Shown piece by piece: positions 1-6,598 of a DNA stretch of 10,159 bases. A program made the position numbers and the translations under genes. The DNA comes from Opitutaceae bacterium (GTDB lineage Bacteria; Verrucomicrobiota; Verrucomicrobiia; Opitutales; Opitutaceae), in NCBI GenBank assembly GCA_003168315.1, contig PMSP01000121.1, positions 1 through 10,159 of the forward strand, given 5' to 3'. The stretch's first letter is position 1. Every line of letters starts with the position of its first letter. The notes under the pieces were generated by a model that searched no databases, was not told where the DNA came from, and was given only the letters and a program-made list of their open reading frames with translations.

Positions 1-74
1 AACACCAGCTGGTCGATAGCGCGGGAGCGGGAGTCACAGCGTCCCACGATCAAAGAAGCGGACCGATTTGCACG

Positions 75-107
75 AAAAAACCGCGTCCGAGCGGGGTCGG
101 AACGCGG
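75..107 (-). terminator. Rho-independent terminator of rpsU
   Basis: Read on the minus strand, this is a CCGCG-T-TCCGA arm, a six-base loop (CCCCGC), and a TCGGA-CGCGG arm, followed at once by six T residues. The stem is ten G/C-rich pairs with one bulged T, and the U-tract is directly adjacent, which is the classic intrinsic terminator layout. It lies 24 nt beyond the rpsU stop codon, so it should end that transcript. On the plus strand the tract is A-rich and precedes the hairpin, so it would not work in that direction. Confidence 0.88.
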
Positions 108-131
108 CTTGAAGTGACGGCCCGGGCGGCC

Positions 132-329
132 TCAGCTGTCGTACCTGCGGCGCAGCATCGCGGTGAAGGCCATGACCTTATCCTTGCGGCGGCGCTTCTC
201 GCAGGGCTTCTCGTAGTAGCGCTTCGCGCGCGTGCCTTTGATGATATTTTCGCGGTCGAGCTTCTTCTTCATGCGGCGAAGCGCACGGTCGATGGGCTCG
301 TTCTTGCGTATCTTGATTTCGATGGACAT
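132..329 (-). CDS. rpsU: 30S ribosomal protein bS21
   Basis: This encodes a 65-residue, very basic protein of the bacterial bS21 family, a small-subunit protein that sits near the 3' end of 16S rRNA and helps initiation on natural mRNAs. The N-terminal KIRKNEPIDRALRRMKKK stretch and the later YYEKPCEKRRRK stretch are family hallmarks, and the length is typical (about 58 to 71 residues). The ATG at 329 gives the usual MSIEIKIR-like N-terminus. The frame stays open far upstream, through the antisense of dnaE, but that extension is only a codon-bias shadow. The leader before the ATG is C/T-rich and has no convincing Shine-Dalgarno sequence. A terminator follows at 75-107 and a promoter candidate lies at 355-385, so the gene looks monocistronic and divergent from dnaE. 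The family assignment is nearly certain. Confidence 0.96.
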   Translation of the reverse strand: MSIEIKIRKNEPIDRALRRMKKKLDRENIIKGTRAKRYYEKPCEKRRRKDKVMAFTAMLRRRYDS

Positions 330-354
330 GGGCTGTCTTGAGAGGAAAAGCCGG

Positions 355-385
355 CTAATAGGCCACGCGCGGGCGCCTCCGTCAA
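355..385 (-). promoter_or_regulatory. Candidate sigma-70-type promoter of rpsU
   Basis: On the minus strand a TTGACG hexamer (380-385) matches the -35 consensus at five of six bases. TATTAG (355-360) matches the -10 consensus at four of six. The spacer is 19 nt, slightly longer than the preferred 17. Transcription would begin near 348, leaving a leader of about 20 nt before the rpsU ATG. The placement and the rarity of AT-rich hexamers in this GC-rich DNA support the call, but promoter rules in this organism are unknown. Confidence 0.4.
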
Positions 386-449
386 CGGTTAAAAGGGGCG
401 GGTGAGGGCGGATTCCGCTCTTCCGGCTTGCGCATCCGGGGGCCTGATC

Positions 450-3400
450 TTGGTTAACCGACGCGTGCCCCCAGCAGACAAGAATTTCGTCCATCTTCAT
501 GTCCATTCGGACTACAGCCTCCTGGACGGCGCCTGCAGGATCGAGCAGCTGACCGAGAGGGCCGGGCAGCTCGGCATGAGCGCGCTCGCCCTGACCGACC
601 ATGGCAACCTGTTTGGCGCCATTGACTTCTACACATCCGCCAAGGAAAGGGGCATAAAGCCCCTCATCGGGTGCGAATTGTACCTCTCGGAGGGCTCCCG
701 CCTGGAAAAGCAGGGCCGGAGCGACGAGGGCCGGAGCATTTTCCACCTGGGCCTGCTCGCCCGCAACATAGAGGGGTACCAGAACCTCCTGAAGCTCGTG
801 AGCGACGCCCACCTGAAGGGCTTCTATTACAAGCCCCGGACGGACCTGGAAACGCTCGCCCGCCACGCGAACGGCCTGATCGGGTTCACGGGATGCCTCG
901 CCTCGCTCGTGCCCCAGCACCTGCTCCACGACAGGTGGGAGGATGCCAGGAAGGCCACCGCGCGCTTCGTCGACATCTTCGGGCGCGAGAACTACTTCGT
1001 CGAGATCCAGGACCACGGCATCGCCGAGCAGAGGAAGATCATCCCGGGGCTCCTCAAGCTCGCCCAGGAGTTCGGGCTCAAGGTCGTGTGCTCGAACGAC
1101 GTCCACTACGTCCATGCGTCGGACGCCGGATCGCATGACGCCATGCTCTGCATACAGACCGGCTCGAAGATCGAGGACGAGAAGCGGATGCGGTTCGAGG
1201 GGCAGCAGTTCTACCTGAAGTCCCGGGCCGAGATGGAGCGGCTGTTCATCGAGGTTCCGGAGTCGGTCCTCAACACGGAGGCCGTCGCGGAGATGTGCGA
1301 CCTCACGATCCCCTTCCCCAAGGGCAGCGAGCGCTACCCGAAGTACCCGCTCCCGCCCGAGATCGCGACGGACGGGGTCGGGTTCCTTAAGCGGCTCTGC
1401 GTCGCGGGGCTCAAGGCGAGGTACGGCGTCGACTACGGGGCGCCGGGCGGGGCGGCCGATCCCGCGCTCACGCGTGTCCTCGTGGACCGGCTGGACTTCG
1501 AGCTCGGCGTCATCGCCTCGACCGGGTTCCTCGACTACTTCCTCGTCGTCTGGGACTTCATCGACTGGGCGAGGAAGCAGGGGATCCCGGTCGGGCCCGG
1601 CCGCGGCTCCGGCGCTGGCTGCCTCGTCGCCTACGTGCTCGGGATCACGAACCTGGACCCGCTGCGCTTCAAGCTCCTCTTCGAGAGGTTCCTGAACCCC
1701 GAGCGGGTCTCCCCTCCCGACTTCGACATCGACTTCTGCATGAGGCGCCGGGGCGAGGTGATCGACTACGTGCGCCGCAAGTACGGGGACGCGTGCGTCG
1801 CCAACATCGTGACCTACGGGACGATGGGGGCGAAGATGGTGATCCGCGACGTCTCGCGGGTCCACAACCTGCCCTACGCGGAGGCGGACCGGCTGGCGAA
1901 GATGATCCCGGACGAGCTCAACATCACGCTTGATCAGGCGGTCGCCAAGTCCGCGGAGCTCCGGGACGAGGTGGCGAGGAACCCGGCCGTGAGGAAGATC
2001 TTCGAGCAGGCGAAGGTACTGGAGGGAATGGTCAGGAACACCGGCAAGCACGCGGCCGGGATCATCATCACCGACAGGCCCCTCGAGGAGTTCGTGCCCC
2101 TGACCCTCCAGGAGGGCGATGTGACGGTCCAGTTCGACATGAACGCGGTCGGCAAGCTGGGCCTCCTGAAGATGGACTTCCTGGGGCTTAAGACCCTGAC
2201 CGTGATCGCGGACGCGGTGGACAACATCCGGCGCTCGGCGAACCCGGCGTTCGACATCGAGAAGGTCCCGATCGACGACACCCGGACCTTCGCCCTCCTC
2301 AACACGGGGAGGACGACCGGCGTCTTCCAGCTGGAGTCCGGGGGGATGCAGAACCTCTGCCGGCAGCTCCAGCTCTCGTCCATAGACGAGATCATCGCCC
2401 TCATCGCCCTCTACCGGCCGGGCCCGATGGACTGGATCCCGGACTACATCCGGGGAAAGAAGGACCCGAGCACGGTTCGGTACCCGCACAAGCTCCTGGA
2501 AGACGTCTGCAGCGAGACCTACGGCGTCATGGTGTACCAGGAGCAGGTCATGGAGGCGGCGAAGATCATCGCCGGCTACTCCCTCGGGGGGGCGGACATG
2601 CTGCGGCGGGCGATGGGAAAGAAGGACCCGGTCGCGATGGCGGCGGAGCGGGGCAAGTTCGTCGCCGGGGCGAAGAGGCTCCATGGGATCGACGAGAAGA
2701 CCTCGGACGCCATCTTCGACATCCTGAACAAGTTCGCGGGCTATGGGTTCAACAAGTCCCATTCCGCCGCCTACGCGCTCCTCAGCTACCAGACGGCCTT
2801 CCTGAAGGCGAACTACCCGGTGGAGTTCATGGCCGCCATGCTGAGCTCGGAGCTCGGCAACTCGGACAAGGTCGCGCACTTCGTGGCGGAATGCGAGTCG
2901 ATGGGCCTCGGCGTCCTCGGCCCCGACGTGAACGAGTCGCGGGAGATGTTCACGCCGGTCGGCGGCAAAATCCGCTTCGGGCTCGCGGGGATCAAGGGCG
3001 TCGGGGAGCTCGCCGCGCAGCGGATCATCGCCGAGCGCGAGGCGAACGGCCCGTTCGCGGACTTCGACGACTTCGCGGCGCGGGTGGACGGCCGGGCGGT
3101 CAACAAGCGCGTCCTCGAGCACCTGGTGAAGACGGGGGCGTTCGAGTTCGGGAGGGAGGGCCGCCGGCACCTCTTCGAGCGGATCGACGCGGCCATCGCG
3201 TCCAGCTCCGCGCAGGCCCGGGACAGGGCCGCGGGCCAGGACAACTTCCTCGGGTCGTTCGCGAAGCCGGCCGGGGCTCGGAATGGCTCGCACAGCGCGA
3301 GCGAGGCCCCGCAGCCCGACTTCAGCGCCCACGAGCGCCTCACGTTCGAGAAGGAGCTCCTCGGCTTCTACGTGTCCGGCCACCCGATGAACAGCTACGA

Positions 3401-4010
3401 GGGCCTCTGGCAGGCGATCGACACGGCGCCCGCGGAGGAGCTCTCCGGGCTCCCCGATAGGGGGGAGTTCCGGCTGTGCGGGATCGCCGGCAACCTGGTC
3501 AAGAAGTACGCGAAGAAGGACAACCGGCCTTGGGTCGCCTTCACGCTCGCGACCCGGAAGGCGACCGTCTCCCTCAACATGTTCGCCGACGCCTTCGCGG
3601 GCTATGGCTCGGTCCTCGCCGAGAACGCGCCGGTCCTCGTCCTTGGCAACATCATCCGCGGGGCCGACGGCCCGCGCGTGAACGTGAAGGAGTGCTACCC
3701 CCTGGACCTCGCGGTGGCGCGGGCCGTGCGGAAGGTGACGTGGCTCATCAGGCCGGAAAGCCCCGAGCTCGAGCCCTTCCTGAGGAGGCTCCGGGAGACG
3801 GTCGTCGCCGGCCCGGGCGACACGCGGATGGAGTTTGCGGTCTTGGTCGGGGGCGGCGTCGCCCCGGTGGCGGAGGCGAGCGCGGCGCTTTCCTGGCGAC
3901 TGGGCGCCCCGGCATTCCAGGAGCTCCGGGGCCACCCCTCGATCGCGGGGGTCAGGATCGAGACCCGGCCGCTTGAGCTGAAGCCGGAAGCGAGATGGGC
4001 GAAACGCTAG
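450..4010 (+). CDS. dnaE: DNA polymerase III subunit alpha
   Basis: This is the catalytic subunit of the replicative DNA polymerase, about 1186 residues (E. coli 1160). Residue numbers are from the TTG at 450. An N-terminal PHP domain (about 13-230) carries HLHVHSDYS, LTDHGN, GCELY and SNDVHY. The C-family polymerase core follows, with GPGRGSGAG near 382, the catalytic PDFDIDF with D424 and D426, and the third aspartate D576 in KMDFLGL. GYGFNKSHSAAYA is near 765. A helix-hairpin-helix region follows from about 844. A QDNFL sequence at 930 lies where E. coli has its internal beta-clamp motif (QADMF), and an OB-fold (about 1006-1085) leads to a C-terminal tau-binding-like region. Start choice: the frame is open back to GTG 402, but 402-449 has atypical third bases and no family similarity. 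TTG 450 has GGGGG 7 nt upstream. GTG 465 would also fit the family N-terminus but has no visible ribosome site. The end overlaps the next gene by 16 nt. Confidence 0.97.
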   Translation: MVNRRVPPADKNFVHLHVHSDYSLLDGACRIEQLTERAGQLGMSALALTDHGNLFGAIDFYTSAKERGIKPLIGCELYLSEGSRLEKQGRSDEGRSIFHLGLLARNIEGYQNLLKLVSDAHLKGFYYKPRTDLETLARHANGLIGFTGCLASLVPQHLLHDRWEDARKATARFVDIFGRENYFVEIQDHGIAEQRKIIPGLLKLAQEFGLKVVCSNDVHYVHASDAGSHDAMLCIQTGSKIEDEKRMRFEGQQFYLKSRAEMERLFIEVPESVLNTEAVAEMCDLTIPFPKGSERYPKYPLPPEIATDGVGFLKRLCVAGLKARYGVDYGAPGGAADPALTRVLVDRLDFELGVIASTGFLDYFLVVWDFIDWARKQGIPVGPGRGSGAGCLVAYVLGITNLDPLRFKLLFERFLNPERVSPPDFDIDFCMRRRGEVIDYVRRKYGDACVANIVTYGTMGAKMVIRDVSRVHNLPYAEADRLAKMIPDELNITLDQAVAKSAELRDEVARNPAVRKIFEQAKVLEGMVRNTGKHAAGIIITDRPLEEFVPLTLQEGDVTVQFDMNAVGKLGLLKMDFLGLKTLTVIADAVDNIRRSANPAFDIEKVPIDDTRTFALLNTGRTTGVFQLESGGMQNLCRQLQLSSIDEIIALIALYRPGPMDWIPDYIRGKKDPSTVRYPHKLLEDVCSETYGVMVYQEQVMEAAKIIAGYSLGGADMLRRAMGKKDPVAMAAERGKFVAGAKRLHGIDEKTSDAIFDILNKFAGYGFNKSHSAAYALLSYQTAFLKANYPVEFMAAMLSSELGNSDKVAHFVAECESMGLGVLGPDVNESREMFTPVGGKIRFGLAGIKGVGELAAQRIIAEREANGPFADFDDFAARVDGRAVNKRVLEHLVKTGAFEFGREGRRHLFERIDAAIASSSAQARDRAAGQDNFLGSFAKPAGARNGSHSASEAPQPDFSAHERLTFEKELLGFYVSGHPMNSYEGLWQAIDTAPAEELSGLPDRGEFRLCGIAGNLVKKYAKKDNRPWVAFTLATRKATVSLNMFADAFAGYGSVLAENAPVLVLGNIIRGADGPRVNVKECYPLDLAVARAVRKVTWLIRPESPELEPFLRRLRETVVAGPGDTRMEFAVLVGGGVAPVAEASAALSWRLGAPAFQELRGHPSIAGVRIETRPLELKPEARWAKR

Positions 4011-5131
4011 AAATCCACGCGGCCCGCGTCATCGGCTCGGTCCGCCCCGGGGGTCCCGCCGCAGCCGCCCTCCGGGAATACCTGGCGGGCAACCGCACGC
4101 TCGGCGCCGTCGGCAGGCGCTCGGTCAGCCGCGCCGTGTTCAGCTATTACCGCTGGCTCAACTGGCTCGAGCCGGCCAACTCGGCGCAGAAGCGGGTCAC
4201 CCAGGCCGCCGAGCTCCAGTCCCGCTTCGACCGCGACCCCTCGTTCTTCAAGGTCGAGGCGCTCGCCGCGCGAGCCGTCCCGGGATGGCTCGCGGGCGAG
4301 ATGGAACTGCCCGCGGCCTACCTGCGCCAGCTCCAGAGGGAGCCCCCGCTCTGGATCAGGGCGAAGTCCGGCGCCGCGGAAGAGGTCGGCCGCGCCCTGG
4401 GCTCGGCCGAGGCGCCCGTCCTTCCCGGGTGGCTGTCGCCGGCGGCGGGCCTCGCGGCCCTGCGGTACAGGGGGACGGCCGACCTCCACAAGTCGCCGGG
4501 CTTCCAGTCGGGCGCGTTCGAGATCCAGGACCTGTCCTCGCAGCTCGTGGGGCTCGCGTGCGCCCCGGCGCCCGGCGAGACGTGGTGGGACGCCTGCGCC
4601 GGCGAGGGCGGGAAGGCCCTCCACCTCTCGGACCTCATGGGGAACAAGGGCCTCGTCTGGGCCACGGACAGGTCCGTCCGCAGGCTTGCCCTCCTGAAGC
4701 GCAGGGCCGCGCGCGCCGGGATGTTCAACTACCGCCCGGCGGTGTGGACAGGGGCCGGCTCCGCGCCGTTCAGGACGAAGTGCGACGGGGTGCTGGTCGA
4801 CGCCCCGTGCAGCGGGGTCGGCACCTGGCAGCGCAATCCCCACGCGCGCTGGACGACCTCGATCGCCGACGTGAGGGAGCTGGGCGTGGTCCAGGCCGGG
4901 CTCCTCGCCCGGGCATCCGCGTCCGTCAAACCCGGGGGACGCCTCGTGTATTCGGTGTGCACGCTGACGGGGAGCGAGACCGCCGCGGTCGCCGACGGCT
5001 TCCAGGCGGCGCATCCCGACTTTGAGCCCGCCCCCCTCGCGATTGGCAAGGGGGAGTCCCGGGTCACCCTCCTGCCGCAGGACCTCGACGCGAATGGGAT
5101 GTTCATCGCGGCCTGGCGGCGCCTGCGGTAG
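3995..5131 (+). CDS. RsmB/NOP-family RNA (cytosine-C5) methyltransferase
   Basis: This 378-residue protein belongs to the SAM-dependent RNA m5C methyltransferases (RsmB/Nop2/NSUN). The N-terminal 60 or so residues, with VSRAVFSYYRWLNWLEP, look like a reduced NusB-like RNA-binding segment. Then come DLSSQLV (179-185), SAM motif I DACAGEGGK (199-207), an acidic residue at D225, motif IV DAPCSGVGTW with C272, and motif VI YSVCTLTGSE with C322. In this family the motif VI cysteine attacks C6 of the target cytosine and the motif IV cysteine releases the product. Both are present, although the usual threonine before the nucleophile is valine. RsmB methylates 16S rRNA C967, but the shortened N-terminus leaves the true target open, so no symbol is given. 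The ATG lies inside the 3' end of dnaE, with GGAAG 4 nt upstream, which suggests translational coupling. The family is sure; the substrate is not. Confidence 0.88.
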   Translation: MGETLEIHAARVIGSVRPGGPAAAALREYLAGNRTLGAVGRRSVSRAVFSYYRWLNWLEPANSAQKRVTQAAELQSRFDRDPSFFKVEALAARAVPGWLAGEMELPAAYLRQLQREPPLWIRAKSGAAEEVGRALGSAEAPVLPGWLSPAAGLAALRYRGTADLHKSPGFQSGAFEIQDLSSQLVGLACAPAPGETWWDACAGEGGKALHLSDLMGNKGLVWATDRSVRRLALLKRRAARAGMFNYRPAVWTGAGSAPFRTKCDGVLVDAPCSGVGTWQRNPHARWTTSIADVRELGVVQAGLLARASASVKPGGRLVYSVCTLTGSETAAVADGFQAAHPDFEPAPLAIGKGESRVTLLPQDLDANGMFIAAWRRLR

Positions 5132-5190
5132 GATCCCCTTGTTCGGGGAATCGCCCTTGCGGCAGCGGGCTATTGGGGAATCTTGGGGGG

Positions 5191-5709
5191 ATGACACTGA
5201 AGCCCCGTATCCTGCACCTGTCACTGGCCCTGGCCGCGCTCAGCCTCGTGCCGGCCCAGGGCCTGCGGGCCGACCCGGAATACCCGAAGATGGGGCCGGA
5301 CATCTATGACGTCCACGCCGACGGCTCGGCCCAGGTCTCCGCGGCGATCATCACGGCGGCCGCGGAGCACAAGCGGGTCCTCCTCGTCTTCGGGGCGAAC
5401 TGGTGCATCTGGTGCCACCGGCTGCACTCGACCTTTGAGGCCAATCCCGAGATCGCCCAGGCCCTCGACCGGGGGTTCGTCGTCGTGGACATCGACGTCA
5501 ATGCGCGCAAGGGCGAGCAGCGAAACGCCGACGTCGTCGCCAGGTACGGCAACCCGATCGAGCATGGGATCCCCGTCCTCGTGGTGCTGGCTGCGGATGG
5601 CAAGCAGTTGACGACGAAGGATTCAGGGGAGCTTGAGGACGGCGAGGGGCACAGCCCGGCGAAGATCCTCGCCTTCCTGGCCGCGTGGGCCCCCCCGGCC
5701 CACCCGTAG
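5191..5709 (+). CDS. Secreted thioredoxin-like protein (WCIWCH)
   Basis: This is a 172-residue thioredoxin-fold protein. The ATG at 5191 gives a textbook Sec signal peptide: basic MTLKPR, a hydrophobic run rich in Leu and Ala, and a likely cleavage after GLRA near residue 27. A TTG at 5173 would add six residues and is less convincing. The mature part has a WCIWCH redox motif (C72 and C75) preceded by VLLVFGAN, then VVDIDVN and a GIPVLVVL segment containing the cis-proline typical of thioredoxins. It is expected to act in the periplasm as a disulfide reductase or oxidase. The next gene, 40 nt downstream, is a CcsA/HemX-like membrane protein. In System II cytochrome c maturation, CcsX/ResA thioredoxins keep apocytochrome c reduced, so that role is possible here but unproven. 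It lacks a lipobox cysteine, so it is probably soluble. The exact subfamily is not recognised. Confidence 0.85.
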   Translation: MTLKPRILHLSLALAALSLVPAQGLRADPEYPKMGPDIYDVHADGSAQVSAAIITAAAEHKRVLLVFGANWCIWCHRLHSTFEANPEIAQALDRGFVVVDIDVNARKGEQRNADVVARYGNPIEHGIPVLVVLAADGKQLTTKDSGELEDGEGHSPAKILAFLAAWAPPAHP

Positions 5710-5749
5710 GCTTGCCCGGACGCCCGGGTTGAGGCAGCGTCTCCCCTCC

Positions 5750-6598
5750 ATGTTCGCAGACCTGACCGACCGGCAGTGGCTTTGGTGCGCCGCGGGCTTC
5801 TACACCCTGGGCCTCCTCATGGGCACGGTCTCCCTCCTTCGCGGCCAGCGGGCCTCGGGCGTCCTGATCTACGGCGCCATCCTGGCCGGCTACCTGCTCC
5901 AGTTCGTGGGCCTCGGCGTACGCGGGCATGCGACCGGGGGCTGCCCGCTCGGCAACCGCTTCGAGATCTTCCAGTTCACGGCATGGTCGGCGATCACGCT
6001 CTACCTCGTCGTGGGGGTCACGTTCCGCTCGAGCGTCCTCGGGTACTTCACGTCGTGCCTCGGCGCCGCGCTGACCCTCGTCTCGCTGTCGATACCGGCG
6101 TGGGACGCGATCCGGCGCGCGCACATATTCGGCGGAAATCCCTGGATCGAGCTGCATGCCGCCCTGGCCATCTTCAGCTACGGGGTCTTCGGGCTGACGG
6201 CGCTGACGTCGGCGCTCTTCCTCCTGCGCCACTTCTCGCTCAAGTCGAAGCACCTCGGGGGCTGGTTCTCCTTCCTCCCCTCGATCCTCGACCTGGACCA
6301 CATCGAGTTCCGGCTGCTCGGCACCGGCGTCGCGCTCCTGACCCTCGCGCTCGCCTTCGGGTCGGTCTACTGGTCCCGGGACACGGCGACCGTGGGGCAC
6401 GCGAAGCTCGCCGCGACCATCGCCGTCTGGGCCGCGGCGGCCCTGGCACTCGGCCTGAGGGCCATCGGGCGCCTGCTGGCCAGGCGCTTTGCCTGGACCT
6501 GCCTCGCCCTCTTCGCGGCGGCCCTGCTCTCCCTCATCCCGGTGGACGACAGCAGGCACCCCGAGACCGTCCAGGCCTCCGAGAGGGGCGCGCCATGA
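5750..6598 (+). CDS. CcsA/HemX-family integral membrane protein
   Basis: This is a 282-residue inner-membrane protein with about eight hydrophobic helices (near 10-30, 36-57, 72-92, 96-117, 134-160, 188-208, 216-240 and 248-265). Family marks are GNRFEIFQFTAW (69-80) and two histidines in membrane context, H136 in ELHAALAIFSYG and H217 in GHAKLAATIAVW. These fit the cytochrome c assembly (CcsA/CcmC) superfamily. I do not see the tryptophan-rich WWD heme-handling motif of true CcsA or CcmC, so it resembles the HemX/YpjD branch. In Bacillus, HemX is encoded beside hemA and lowers HemA levels. Its stop codon overlaps the hemA ATG (ATGA), which favours a HemX-like role. A cytochrome c assembly role with the upstream thioredoxin remains possible. 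ATG 5750 was chosen because the preceding open frame is Arg/Pro-rich and lies over the end of the thioredoxin gene. It has no clear Shine-Dalgarno sequence. Confidence 0.85.
   Translation: MFADLTDRQWLWCAAGFYTLGLLMGTVSLLRGQRASGVLIYGAILAGYLLQFVGLGVRGHATGGCPLGNRFEIFQFTAWSAITLYLVVGVTFRSSVLGYFTSCLGAALTLVSLSIPAWDAIRRAHIFGGNPWIELHAALAIFSYGVFGLTALTSALFLLRHFSLKSKHLGGWFSFLPSILDLDHIEFRLLGTGVALLTLALAFGSVYWSRDTATVGHAKLAATIAVWAAAALALGLRAIGRLLARRFAWTCLALFAAALLSLIPVDDSRHPETVQASERGAP
6584..6588 (+). promoter_or_regulatory. Ribosome binding site of hemA
   Basis: AGGGG, inside GAGAGGGG, lies 6 nt before the hemA ATG. It is the clearest Shine-Dalgarno sequence I noted in the window, and it fixes the hemA start at 6595. 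Because it sits within the last codons of the CcsA/HemX-like gene, ribosomes could also restart at the ATGA junction. Confidence 0.7.

Noticed and set aside
338..361. TTGAGA and TAATAG on the plus strand as a possible dnaE promoter
   Set aside because: The spacer is only 12 nt, too short for a sigma-70 promoter, and the TAATAG overlaps the better minus-strand -10 box.
132..3935. A 1267-codon open frame on the minus strand, antisense to dnaE and ending in bS21
   Set aside because: Its codons are in exact register with dnaE codons, so stops would appear only where dnaE uses TTA, CTA or TCA. Those codons are rare in this GC-rich gene, which explains the open frame. Only the last 65 codons (rpsU) look like a protein; the rest is Arg/Pro/Glu-rich shadow.
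5145..5182. Direct repeat GGGGAATC at 5145-5152 and 5175-5182, upstream of the thioredoxin gene
   Set aside because: Two copies of 8 nt, 30 bp apart in G-rich DNA, are not enough to propose an operator, and no other copy or symmetry supports it.
4007..5224. A 405-codon minus-strand frame antisense to the RNA methyltransferase
   Set aside because: It is in the same codon register as the sense gene and has the same Arg/Gly/Pro-rich shadow composition. The sense strand has clear family motifs.
5776..6594. N-terminal extension of the hemA frame through the CcsA/HemX-like gene
   Set aside because: The extension is Arg/Pro/Gly-rich and overlaps a membrane protein gene with good helices. The hemA ATG at 6595 has a strong ribosome site and gives the normal HemA N-terminus.
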